Source: UBA1858 sp965658595 (GTDB taxonomy: Bacteria; Pseudomonadota; Gammaproteobacteria; UBA4575). From it: a stretch of 11,476 bases of DNA. Of the stretch, positions 1-5,879 are shown one piece after another (position 1 is the stretch's first letter; every line of letters begins with the position of its first letter). A program made the position numbers and the translations under genes. A model generated the notes under the pieces. It was not told the origin of the DNA. It did not search any database and was given only the letters and a program-made list of their open reading frames with translations. Location of the stretch: the NCBI GenBank assembly GCA_965658595.1, contig CBFHSW010000055.1, positions 1 to 11,476 of the forward strand. The letters are read 5' to 3'.

Positions 1-6
1 CGTCAT
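1..6 (-). CDS. Possible start of the next gene in the operon (dxr expected), cut by the window edge
   Basis: On the minus strand an ATG ACG pair (Met-Thr) begins 4 bp after the cdsA stop codon and is cut by the window edge. In many gammaproteobacteria the gene after cdsA is dxr (1-deoxy-D-xylulose 5-phosphate reductoisomerase), so this could be its first two codons. Only two codons are visible and there is no clear Shine-Dalgarno sequence in front, so the identity rests on synteny alone. Confidence 0.3.
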
Positions 7-10
7 AGGT

Positions 11-823
11 CTATTGTAACCAATGAATGCCTAAGGCAAACCCAGGAGCAGCAGCTAACAGACTATCTATACGATCCAACACCCCGCCATGGCCAGGAAT
101 AATAGAACCACTATCTTTTTTACCCGCATTACGCTTAAGTAAACTCTCAAACAAATCACCCACTACAGAAATCAATACGCTGAAGATTGAGAGGATTACA
201 AAATAGACTGCGTTGACAGACACAAGGTCAAACCACCATACCGCTCCCAGAGAAAATAGTAATGATAAAGCGATAGCTCCGAGCACACCTTCACGCGTTT
301 TACCAGGACTTAGCTGCTCAGCCAATTTTGTTTTTCCAAATCTCTTGCCTGAGAAATAAGCACCACTATCAGCAATCCAAACCAACATAAACAGATATAA
401 CAACAGAGCTGGGTCTTGCTGATGAAGATTAGTCATCGATAGCCAACCCACAGTAATCACAAAATAACCGCTGGCGTTAAGAAAACCATTAAGAAGATAA
501 TTACCATTCCAGTTGGATTCATAAAAACTCAATAGCATCAATACTAAAACCCAATAAGCGCTGGCTAAAAACATCAGGAATTTCACTTGGTCCGGCTGTA
601 GATACCAACCTGCCAATAAAATCAACAACACACAAACAGATACGTAAATGATTTTTTTATCTTTCTGACCATAACTCATAGCCGCCCATTCATAAGCGCC
701 AATGCAAGCAACCACTAGTAAGGTAATAGCGAACCAGTCAGAATTTAAATATAAAACGGCCAATACAGTCACCGGAACCATAACGATACCTGCGAGTAGG
801 CGTTGTTTAAGTTTTGTTTGCAT
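11..823 (-). CDS. cdsA: Phosphatidate cytidylyltransferase (CDP-diacylglycerol synthase)
   Basis: Integral inner-membrane enzyme that makes CDP-diacylglycerol from phosphatidic acid and CTP, the branch point for phospholipid synthesis. The 270-residue product is built mostly of hydrophobic segments (for example about 9-26, 31-47, 58-73, 82-100, 116-130, 139-152, 179-197, 203-222). The family signature lies at residues 227-253: a serine, KR at 230-231, KD at 236-237, HGG at 245-247, DR at 250-251 and a final Asp 253. Another conserved acidic stretch, WIADSGAYFSGKRFGK, is at 149-164. An ATG 60 bp further upstream (position 883) would add 20 polar residues running deep into uppS. I prefer 823 because homologues begin with a short Lys/Arg-rich stretch just before the first membrane helix, and an AAGAG lies about 8 nt upstream. 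The start overlaps the end of uppS by 17 bp, which suggests translational coupling. E. coli CdsA is slightly longer (285 residues). Confidence 0.95.
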   Translation of the reverse strand: MQTKLKQRLLAGIVMVPVTVLAVLYLNSDWFAITLLVVACIGAYEWAAMSYGQKDKKIIYVSVCVLLILLAGWYLQPDQVKFLMFLASAYWVLVLMLLSFYESNWNGNYLLNGFLNASGYFVITVGWLSMTNLHQQDPALLLYLFMLVWIADSGAYFSGKRFGKTKLAEQLSPGKTREGVLGAIALSLLFSLGAVWWFDLVSVNAVYFVILSIFSVLISVVGDLFESLLKRNAGKKDSGSIIPGHGGVLDRIDSLLAAAPGFALGIHWLQ

Positions 824-1544
824 CAACTTGCTCTTGGGTAAGACCAAATTTTCTTTGTCGATAACTAAAATGTTCGATAGCATTTTCTAGTTTGTCGGCA
901 TCAAAATCAGGCCACAAAACATCTGTGAAATAAAGCTCAGTATAAGCTAACTGCCAAATCAAAAAATTGCTCAGGCGTTGTTCACCAGCTGTGCGAATGA
1001 ATAAGTCCGGCTCATCGAGAGAATGTGTGGCTAAATGTTGACTTAACATGGTCTCATCTACATTTTGTGGATCTATCTCGCCAGACTCAACTCGCTGGCA
1101 AAGGGTTCGACAAGCTTGAGCAATGTCCCAACGTCCACCATAGCTGAGTGCGACATTTAACTCTAGATTATTATTTTTGTGCGTTAAATTTTGAGCAGAT
1201 TGTATGCTTGCTCTGAGCTTGGGTTGAAATCTTTCCATCTGACCAAGAAAGTTAATACGAATACCATTCTCATGCAGTGTCTCAATTTCAATTTGCAATG
1301 AGTTTAAGAACAATTCCATTAAGGTGCTCACCTCTGTTTCAGGGCGCTGCCAATTCTCACTACTGAATGCGAATACCGTGAGAGTTTTTACATTGAATTC
1401 CAAACAGGCTTGTATGACTTTCTTTAGCGCTTTAAGACCTTCAAGATGGCCGGCTTTGCGCGGCAATAGTCTCTTATTTGCCCAGCGACCATTGCCATCC
1501 ATAACAATTGCAATATGCTTAGGCGAAAGTGTGTTTGTACTCAT
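807..1544 (-). CDS. uppS: Undecaprenyl diphosphate synthase (cis-prenyltransferase)
   Basis: Adds isopentenyl units in cis configuration to farnesyl diphosphate to make the C55 lipid carrier for peptidoglycan and O-antigen synthesis. It acts as a soluble or peripheral dimer. The product has 245 residues (E. coli 253). The catalytic segment HIAIVMDGNGRWA is at residues 10-22, with Asp16 matching the catalytic Asp26 of E. coli. The downstream signature is at about 180-214 (DLFIRTAGEQRLSNF followed by a Trp/Tyr/Glu-rich stretch and LWPDF). The usual RTGGE reads RTAGE here, a conservative change. The frame opens at a TTG at 1553, but that leaves no room for a ribosome site. The ATG at 1544 gives a protein starting MSTNTLSPKH, with GAG about 10 nt upstream. 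The gene lies 43 bp after frr and overlaps cdsA. A hairpin plus T-run sits immediately before its start. Confidence 0.96.
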   Translation of the reverse strand: MSTNTLSPKHIAIVMDGNGRWANKRLLPRKAGHLEGLKALKKVIQACLEFNVKTLTVFAFSSENWQRPETEVSTLMELFLNSLQIEIETLHENGIRINFLGQMERFQPKLRASIQSAQNLTHKNNNLELNVALSYGGRWDIAQACRTLCQRVESGEIDPQNVDETMLSQHLATHSLDEPDLFIRTAGEQRLSNFLIWQLAYTELYFTDVLWPDFDADKLENAIEHFSYRQRKFGLTQEQVDANKT

Positions 1545-1584
1545 AAAAAACAACTCAGCTGCATTATAGTATTTATGTAGCTGA
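1545..1584 (-). promoter_or_regulatory. Hairpin plus T-run just upstream of uppS (attenuator-like)
   Basis: Read on the minus strand, TCAGCTACAT (1584-1575) pairs with ATGCAGCTGA (1564-1555) around a 10-nt loop. This gives nine Watson-Crick pairs with one A-C mismatch. GTTGTTTTTT (1554-1545) follows, and the uppS ATG comes directly after it. The shape is that of an intrinsic terminator inside the frr-uppS gap. The only Shine-Dalgarno-like bases for uppS (GAG, 1557-1555) begin inside the 3' arm of the stem. The stem is of modest strength, so it may attenuate rather than stop transcription, or it may limit uppS translation. This is structure by eye with no energy calculation. Confidence 0.4.
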
Positions 1585-1587
1585 TAT

Positions 1588-2145
1588 TTAGATTTCCATT
1601 AATTCTTTTTCTTTGCTCGCCAAGATTTCATCAATCGTCTTAACATGTTTATCCGTGAGCTTTTGAATAAACTCAAGCGCACCGCGCTCATCATCTTCAG
1701 AAATTTCTTTTTCTTTAACTAATTCTTTGAAGTCTGCATTAGCATCACGACGTATATTGCGAACAGCTACTCGACATTGTTCAGCTTCTTGGCGAACCAA
1801 CTTCACAAAATCTTTGCGTCTTTCTTCAGTTAATGCGGGCAGTGGAACTCTCACAATATCACCTGATGTCACTGGGTTAAGCCCCATACCAGAACTCATA
1901 ATAGCTTTTTCAATGACTGGAATAAGTGCTTTTTCCCAAGGCGAGACGGTTATAGTTCGTGCATCTTCCACGGCCACAGTAGCCGCTTGTGCAATAGGCA
2001 CTTCAGAGCCGTAGTAGTCCACCATCACGTGGTCCAACAGACTAATATTGGCACGACCAGTTCTGATCTTAGTCAGTTCTGTTTTCATCGACTCAATACT
2101 TTTACCCATACGCGAGTCGGCATCTGCTTTTATTTCTTCAATCAT
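1588..2145 (-). CDS. frr: Ribosome recycling factor
   Basis: Acts with EF-G in the cytoplasm to split the post-termination ribosome and release mRNA and tRNA. With the ATG at 2145 the product is 185 residues, the same as the E. coli protein, and aligns from its first residue (MIEEIKADADSRM). Diagnostic stretches are KIRTGRANISLLD at 26-38, SPWEKALIP at 68-76, RVPLPALTEERRKD at 99-112 and VRNIRRDAN at 128-136, which carries the functionally important Arg132. Helical ends rich in Lys and Glu make up the three-helix bundle domain. A GTG at 2154 would extend the protein by three residues but overlaps the pyrH stop and has no usable ribosome site. For the ATG, GAGTGA lies about 8 nt upstream, inside the end of pyrH. 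The gap to the pyrH stop is a single base, so translation is probably coupled. Confidence 0.98.
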   Translation of the reverse strand: MIEEIKADADSRMGKSIESMKTELTKIRTGRANISLLDHVMVDYYGSEVPIAQAATVAVEDARTITVSPWEKALIPVIEKAIMSSGMGLNPVTSGDIVRVPLPALTEERRKDFVKLVRQEAEQCRVAVRNIRRDANADFKELVKEKEISEDDERGALEFIQKLTDKHVKTIDEILASKEKELMEI

Positions 2146-2146
2146 T

Positions 2147-2869
2147 TTATTCACTCACAACAGACGTACCCACGTTTTCGCCTAGCGCAATACGTTTCAA
2201 GTCGCCTGGATTAAACATATTAAAAACTCGCAATGGAATATTATTATCCCTACACATCACAATAGCGGTTGCATCCATAACATTCAATTTATCACGCAAC
2301 ACTTGATCATAAGTCAATTTTTCATAGCGAGTGGCGTCTGGATTCTTCATCGGATCATCTGTGTAAACACCATCCACTTTTGTCGCCTTCAGCATTAAAT
2401 CCGCATTAATCTCTGTCGCCCTCAAACTAGCCGCTGAGTCAGTAGTGAAATAGGGATTACCTGTGCCAGCTGCAAATACAGCCACACGGCCTTTTTCCAA
2501 ATGGCGAATAGCACGACGACGGATATAGTCTTCACAAACTTGATTGATCTTAAGCGCTGACAAAACACGGCAGTATTTGCCCTGACGCTCAATCGCGTCT
2601 TGCAGTGCAAGACAATTCATTACCGTTGCGAGCATCCCCATCTGGTCACCCGTGACGCGATCAACACCCGCTTCAGCCAGCCCGGCTCCGCGGAAAATAT
2701 TACCGCCACCAATCACAACAGCTACCTGCACTTGCATGTCGATCAATTCAACGATTTCTTTCGCAACGCGTGAAATTACAGCAGGATCTATACCATAGTC
2801 AAACTGCCCCATTAACGCTTCTCCGCTGAGCTTAAGGAGTATACGTTTATATTTTAGATCATTAGCCAT
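2147..2869 (-). CDS. pyrH: Uridylate (UMP) kinase
   Basis: Phosphorylates UMP to UDP with ATP, an essential step of pyrimidine nucleotide supply. The bacterial enzyme is a cytoplasmic hexamer of the amino-acid kinase fold, activated by GTP and inhibited by UTP. The product has 240 residues (E. coli 241). Visible motifs are KLSGEAL at 13-19, the glycine-rich IGGGNIFRG at 53-61 with Arg60, GDQMGML at 74-80 with the UMP-binding Asp75, GTGNPYFTTD at 135-144 and KATKVDGVYTDDP at 161-173. The start at 2869 is preceded by AGGTTGA at good spacing. The gene is the first after the tsf terminator, so it either depends on readthrough or has its own promoter in the 103-bp gap. It heads the pyrH-frr-uppS-cdsA run. 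Confidence 0.98.
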   Translation of the reverse strand: MANDLKYKRILLKLSGEALMGQFDYGIDPAVISRVAKEIVELIDMQVQVAVVIGGGNIFRGAGLAEAGVDRVTGDQMGMLATVMNCLALQDAIERQGKYCRVLSALKINQVCEDYIRRRAIRHLEKGRVAVFAAGTGNPYFTTDSAASLRATEINADLMLKATKVDGVYTDDPMKNPDATRYEKLTYDQVLRDKLNVMDATAIVMCRDNNIPLRVFNMFNPGDLKRIALGENVGTSVVSE

Positions 2870-2900
2870 GTATTCAACCTAGTGTAATGTGTTATTGGGA

Positions 2901-2929
2901 ATATTATCTCACCCTTTGCTTATTGTAGA
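2901..2929 (-). promoter_or_regulatory. Candidate promoter for pyrH-frr-uppS-cdsA
   Basis: On the minus strand TCTACA (2929-2924, four of six matches to the -35 consensus) is followed after 17 bp by TAATAT (2906-2901). An overlapping GATAAT (2908-2903) is closer to the -10 consensus but sits at only 15 bp. It lies between the tsf terminator and the pyrH start, where a promoter is needed if termination after tsf is efficient. The match is weak and judged by eye. Confidence 0.35.
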
Positions 2930-2932
2930 CAT

Positions 2933-2961
2933 AAAAAAACGGGGACTTTTAAGTCCCCGTT
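2933..2961 (-). terminator. Rho-independent terminator after tsf
   Basis: A perfect inverted repeat, AACGGGGACTT and AAGTCCCCGTT (2938-2948 and 2951-2961), lies 12 nt beyond the tsf stop. In minus-strand RNA the GC-rich stem (nine pairs with a 4-nt loop, 11 if closed tightly) is followed by seven U residues (2939-2933). It separates the rpsB-tsf transcription unit from pyrH. The T-run is on one side only, so it works for minus-strand transcription. Confidence 0.93.
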
Positions 2962-2972
2962 GATATGTTCAC

Positions 2973-3854
2973 TTAGCCTGTCTGATTGACTTGTGCCATG
3001 ACTTCTTCGGCAAAGTTTTCAGATTTCTTTTCTATGCCCTCTCCGACCTCAAATCGATGGAAGGATAAGACTTTGGCGGAATGCTCTGCCAATAGTTTTG
3101 ACACTGACTTATCTGGATCTTTAACGAATGGCTGACCCAATAAGGTAATCTCACCAAGGAATTTCTTAATACGGCCCTGCACCATCTTTTCAATGATTTC
3201 AGGAGGCTTTCCACTGGCTTCGGCTTGAGCTGCAAAAATATCTTTCTCTTGCTGAAGCATTTCCTGAGATACATCTGTTTCATCTACACAAGCTGGCTTA
3301 CTGGCTGCGATGTGCATAGAGATATCTTTAGCTAGCTCATCTGCGCCATTCTCAATTTCCACCATCACACCGATACGGCTTCCGTGAGAGTATTTACCGA
3401 GCATGCCTGTCTGTGAATTGATATGAGTAAAGCGTCGCACTTGGATGTTTTCCCCAATCTTGCTAACCAATGCCTGTCGGGCATTTTCCAGAGTATCTGT
3501 ACCTGAAGTTATCGCCATCAAGGCATCAACATCTGCAGGTGCCTGAGCGAGTGCAACTGCAGCTACGTCGTGACTAAACTTCAAGAAGTTTTCATCTTTA
3601 CCAACAAAATCTGTTTCGCAATTCACTTCTAAAATTACGCCTTGTTTACTGTCGTCACTGATCATCATAACTACAGTGCCTTCAGCAGCTACTCTAGAGG
3701 CTTTCTTGTCTGCTTTTGCTTGACCTGATTTACGCATCAATTCAATCGCAGCATCCATATCACCGTCAGATTCTGTTAAGGCTTTCTTACATTCCATCAT
3801 GCCTGCGCCTGTTCTCTCGCGCAGTTCTTTTACCATTGAGGCAGAAATTTGCAT
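2973..3854 (-). CDS. tsf: Translation elongation factor Ts
   Basis: Guanine nucleotide exchange factor that regenerates EF-Tu-GTP from EF-Tu-GDP in the cytoplasm. The product has 293 residues (E. coli 283). The N-terminal UBA-like domain (about 1-55) carries the family signature around residues 8-26, with RTGAGMMECKKAL at 14-26. The core domain carries EVNCETDFV at 76-84, whose TDFV (81-84) inserts near the nucleotide site of EF-Tu. The dimerisation and coiled-coil region with LLGQPFV at 238-244 and the C-terminal module follow. The start has a strong AGGTGA site about 8 nt upstream. The gap to rpsB is 40 bp with no terminator, and a strong terminator follows. This is the standard rpsB-tsf operon, so control of the rpsB leader should also affect it. 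Confidence 0.98.
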   Translation of the reverse strand: MQISASMVKELRERTGAGMMECKKALTESDGDMDAAIELMRKSGQAKADKKASRVAAEGTVVMMISDDSKQGVILEVNCETDFVGKDENFLKFSHDVAAVALAQAPADVDALMAITSGTDTLENARQALVSKIGENIQVRRFTHINSQTGMLGKYSHGSRIGVMVEIENGADELAKDISMHIAASKPACVDETDVSQEMLQQEKDIFAAQAEASGKPPEIIEKMVQGRIKKFLGEITLLGQPFVKDPDKSVSKLLAEHSAKVLSFHRFEVGEGIEKKSENFAEEVMAQVNQTG

Positions 3855-3894
3855 ATTTAATTCACCTATCTAAATATCTAAAAAGTATAAAAAG

Positions 3895-4776
3895 TTAGTC
3901 TGAGCTTTCAGCCGGCTTGTCATCTGATTCAGCGGCTTTTGCTTCTTCAGCAGGAGCGGCATCTGTTTCAGCTTTAGCAGCAGCTTTCTTTTTCGGTGCT
4001 GCTTTTGGCTTAGCTTTGGCTTTAGGCTTTTTCTTTTCTGCAGCCTCATCTTTAACTTCTACGAACTCGTTCTCATCACCAGTGATGGTTTGTGAACTCG
4101 CTTTCGCTTGCATCACTTCATTAGCAACCACAGATGTATAAAGTTCAATTGCACGAATAGCGTCATCATTACCAGGGATGACATAATCAACCCCTTGGAG
4201 TGAGTTGTTAGAATCGACTACAGCAACCACTGGAATACCCAGTTTAACGGCTTCTTTAACAGCGATTTCTTCATAACCGACATCAATAATGAAGAGCACA
4301 TCAGGTAGAATGTTCATATTCTTGATTCCACCTAAACTGCGATTGAGTTTTTCAACTTCACGGCTGATCTGCAGAACTTCTCGCTTACCAAGACGCTCTG
4401 CGCCTTTGCCGTCGATCATTTCTTCAAGTTCTTTGAGACGCTTAATAGATTGTTTTACAGTATGAAAGTTAGTCAACATACCGCCTAACCAGCGATTATT
4501 AACATAAGGCATACCACAGCTTTCAGCGTGATTTTTTACCGCTTCTCGTGCAGAACGCTTAGTTCCTACGAATAAGACTTTGCCGCCGTTGGCGACCATC
4601 TTGCCTAGATAGTTTAGGGCCTCACCAAACATCGGCTGAGACTTCTCTAGGTTTATGATATGAATTTTGTTGCGCTCCCCAAAGATATAGGGGGCCATTT
4701 TAGGGTTCCAGTATCGAGTTTGATGGCCAAAGTGGACACCCGCCTCTAGCATCTGGCGCATAGTAACGTCAGTCAT
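3895..4776 (-). CDS. rpsB: 30S ribosomal protein S2 with a charged C-terminal tail
   Basis: Component of the small ribosomal subunit, bound late in assembly and needed for S1 attachment. Residues 1 to about 233 are a standard S2: GVHFGHQTRYWNPKM at 13-27, NNRWLGGMLTN at 93-103, LPDVLFIIDV at 157-166, the segment to VVDSN at 186-190, and VIPGNDDAIRAI at 199-210. The family is usually near 240 residues (E. coli 241), while this product has 293. The extra ~55 residues form a basic Lys/Ala/Pro block (about 248-269) followed by an acidic Ala/Glu/Asp/Ser block (270-293). The frame is intact and stops just before tsf, so the tail is not an obvious frameshift artefact. The start at 4776 has a strong AAGGAG 8 nt upstream (4790-4785). 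The gene is first in rpsB-tsf and diverges from map. Confidence 0.98.
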   Translation of the reverse strand: MTDVTMRQMLEAGVHFGHQTRYWNPKMAPYIFGERNKIHIINLEKSQPMFGEALNYLGKMVANGGKVLFVGTKRSAREAVKNHAESCGMPYVNNRWLGGMLTNFHTVKQSIKRLKELEEMIDGKGAERLGKREVLQISREVEKLNRSLGGIKNMNILPDVLFIIDVGYEEIAVKEAVKLGIPVVAVVDSNNSLQGVDYVIPGNDDAIRAIELYTSVVANEVMQAKASSQTITGDENEFVEVKDEAAEKKKPKAKAKPKAAPKKKAAAKAETDAAPAEEAKAAESDDKPAESSD

Positions 4777-4912
4777 AATTGTTGCTCCTTTGTAAGGGTT
4801 TTAAACGTCCGCAGCTCCCATTCAACAACCATATTCAGATGTATTGATCTGCAATACGGCACCCCGTTAAATGTGTCGAGATACGTGTGATTTATTTTTT
4901 TGCGTCTAGCGC
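4777..4912 (-). promoter_or_regulatory. rpsB 5' leader, probable S2 autoregulatory region
   Basis: The predicted transcript start near 4912 leaves a leader of about 135 nt. In E. coli, S2 represses its own rpsB-tsf mRNA through the rpsB leader, so the same role is likely here. Visible structure on the minus strand: ACGG and CCGT around a 4-nt loop (4867-4856); GTATTG and CAATAC (4857-4852, 4846-4841) interleaved with CAGAT and ATCTG (4851-4847, 4840-4836); and TTGTTG (4828-4823) complementary to CAACAA (4784-4779), which directly follows the AAGGAG ribosome site (4790-4785). The helices partly exclude one another, as expected of a switch. No covariance check could be made. Confidence 0.55.
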
Positions 4913-4918
4913 GACGGA

Positions 4919-4947
4919 TTTATACCATAATCCGACTGAATCAACAA
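4919..4947 (-). promoter_or_regulatory. rpsB-tsf promoter (extended -10)
   Basis: On the minus strand the -10 box TATAAA (4924-4919) is preceded by TGG, giving an extended -10 element. A poor -35 box, TTGTTG (4947-4942), lies 17 bp upstream. A GC-rich stretch, CCGTCGCGC, follows the -10 as a discriminator of the kind linked to stringent control of ribosomal promoters. An extended -10 with a GC-rich discriminator is what I recall for rpsB promoters of other gammaproteobacteria. Transcription should start near 4912. Confidence 0.75.
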
Positions 4948-4999
4948 TTTTATCCCCTAAAATGCCGGTTCTGATAGACTTCACACACTGAAATTCATG

Positions 5000-5016
5000 C
5001 CTTTCACAGTGTAAGG
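5000..5016. promoter_or_regulatory. 17-bp near-perfect dyad, possible operator
   Basis: CCTTTCACAGTGTAAGG reads as two half-sites around a central A, with seven of eight symmetric positions pairing and one T-T mismatch. A related TTCACA occurs 23 bp to the left (4980-4985, against 5003-5008), so the element may belong to a small repeat array. It lies about 55 bp upstream of the rpsB -35 box and just upstream of the candidate map promoter, a position that suits a transcription factor site. I do not recognise the factor. Confidence 0.35.
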
Positions 5017-5019
5017 TGT

Positions 5020-5046
5020 TTGTTCAGCTAAACTCGACACTAAAAT
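5020..5046 (+). promoter_or_regulatory. Weak candidate promoter for map
   Basis: TAAAAT (5041-5046, five of six -10 matches) follows TTGTTC (5020-5025, three of six) after a short 15-bp spacer. Another possible -35 box, TCGACA (5034-5039), has no convincing -10 at the right distance. A promoter is needed somewhere here for the plus-strand genes, but neither candidate is strong. Confidence 0.25.
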
Positions 5047-5099
5047 CTTGCTAATTTAACCAATCTACAAGGCTAACTAGCTCTAAGCATGCAGACAAT

Positions 5100-5879
5100 A
5101 TGGCTATACACATAAAATCACCCGAAGAAATAGAAAAAATGCGCGTTGCAGGACGACTGGCGTCAGAGGTCCTGCAAATGATAGAGCCCCATGTGCAGGC
5201 AGGAATAACCACTCAGGAACTCAACGATATTTGTCACGATTATATCGTTAACACCCAATCTGCGATTCCTGCGCCGCTCAATTATCGTGGTTTTCCACGT
5301 TCAGTGTGCACATCTATCAATCATCAGGTATGCCATGGCATTCCTGGCGATAGAGTTCTGAAAACCAATGACATCGTAAATATTGATATTACGGTGATCA
5401 AAGATGAATTTCATGGTGACACCAGTAAAATGTTCCATATAGGTAAACCCACGATTAAAGCTACACGTTTGGTTGACCTCACTTACCAAGCCATGAAAAT
5501 AGGCATAGAAGCCATCAAACCTGGCGTAACGCTGGGTGATATTGGTCATCAGATACAAACGTTTGTGGAAAAGAATCACTGCTCTGTGGTACGTGAGTAC
5601 TGCGGTCATGGCATTGGAAAACAATTTCATGAAGAACCACAAGTTTTGCATTATGGCTCACCCAATAGTGGTGAAGTGCTGCAGCCCGGGATGACCTTCA
5701 CCATAGAACCGATGGTCAATGCTGGCAAACGTCACGTACGCCTGCTACCAGACAAATGGACAGTCGTGACCAAAGACCATAGTTTATCTGCACAGTGGGA
5801 ACATACTCTATTAGTTACTGATAATAGTTATGAAGTATTAACTCGCAGACCCGAGGAAACTTTTAGCATCGATGCCTAA
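5100..5879 (+). CDS. map: Methionine aminopeptidase, type I
   Basis: Removes the initiator methionine from nascent cytoplasmic proteins when the second residue is small. The product has 259 residues (E. coli 264) with the pita-bread fold and no N-terminal extension, so it is type Ia. All five metal ligands are present: Asp96, Asp107, His170, Glu203 and Glu234. The substrate-binding histidines His79 (VCHGIP) and His177 (FHEEPQVLHY) are also present. The start has no good Shine-Dalgarno sequence. A nearby ATG at 5089 is in another frame, and 5100 gives the usual N-terminus (MAIHIKSPEEIEKMR). It is the first gene of the plus-strand run, diverges from rpsB, and its last 8 bp overlap the start of glnD. 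Confidence 0.98.
   Translation: MAIHIKSPEEIEKMRVAGRLASEVLQMIEPHVQAGITTQELNDICHDYIVNTQSAIPAPLNYRGFPRSVCTSINHQVCHGIPGDRVLKTNDIVNIDITVIKDEFHGDTSKMFHIGKPTIKATRLVDLTYQAMKIGIEAIKPGVTLGDIGHQIQTFVEKNHCSVVREYCGHGIGKQFHEEPQVLHYGSPNSGEVLQPGMTFTIEPMVNAGKRHVRLLPDKWTVVTKDHSLSAQWEHTLLVTDNSYEVLTRRPEETFSIDA

Larger units (their letters stand above)
4777..5099. other. Divergent intergenic control region between rpsB and map
   Basis: This 323-bp gap holds no convincing gene. Its left part carries the rpsB leader and promoter. The middle carries a 17-bp dyad. The right part (about 5017-5099) is AT-rich with only a weak candidate map promoter. Very short frames such as one of 9 codons from 4962 have no ribosome site and were not called. 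Divergence of rpsB and map is common in gammaproteobacteria. Confidence 0.8.

Noticed and set aside
824..883. Extended 290-residue cdsA start at position 883
   Set aside because: The extra 20 residues come from sequence already used by uppS, are polar, and precede the normal family N-terminus. The start at 823 has a reasonable ribosome site.
1545..1553. TTG start for uppS at 1553
   Set aside because: GAG would abut the TTG with no spacing, and the ATG three codons later gives a standard N-terminus.
2146..2154. GTG start for frr at 2154
   Set aside because: The ATG at 2145 gives exactly the length of E. coli RRF and is properly spaced from GAGTGA. The GTG overlaps the pyrH stop with no spaced site.
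3917..4141. Plus-strand 74-codon Ala/Ser-rich frame
   Set aside because: It is the complement of the Lys/Ala-rich tail of rpsB. The low-complexity codons keep the opposite frame open, and there is no family resemblance or ribosome site.
4836..4857. A true H-type pseudoknot from the interleaved repeats
   Set aside because: The four arms have no linking bases, so both helices could not form completely. Alternative pairing is the safer reading.
4962..4991. Tiny 9-codon plus-strand frame in the rpsB-map gap
   Set aside because: There is no ribosome site and no regulatory codon pattern, and such frames are expected by chance.
4777..5099. CRISPR, attachment site or mobile-element remnant in the largest gap
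   Set aside because: There are no regular direct repeats with spacers, no integrase or transposase nearby, and flanking genes are core and intact.
5301..5651. Minus-strand 116-codon frame inside map
   Set aside because: It lies wholly opposite a fully conserved map with all catalytic residues, and the product shows no recognisable domain.
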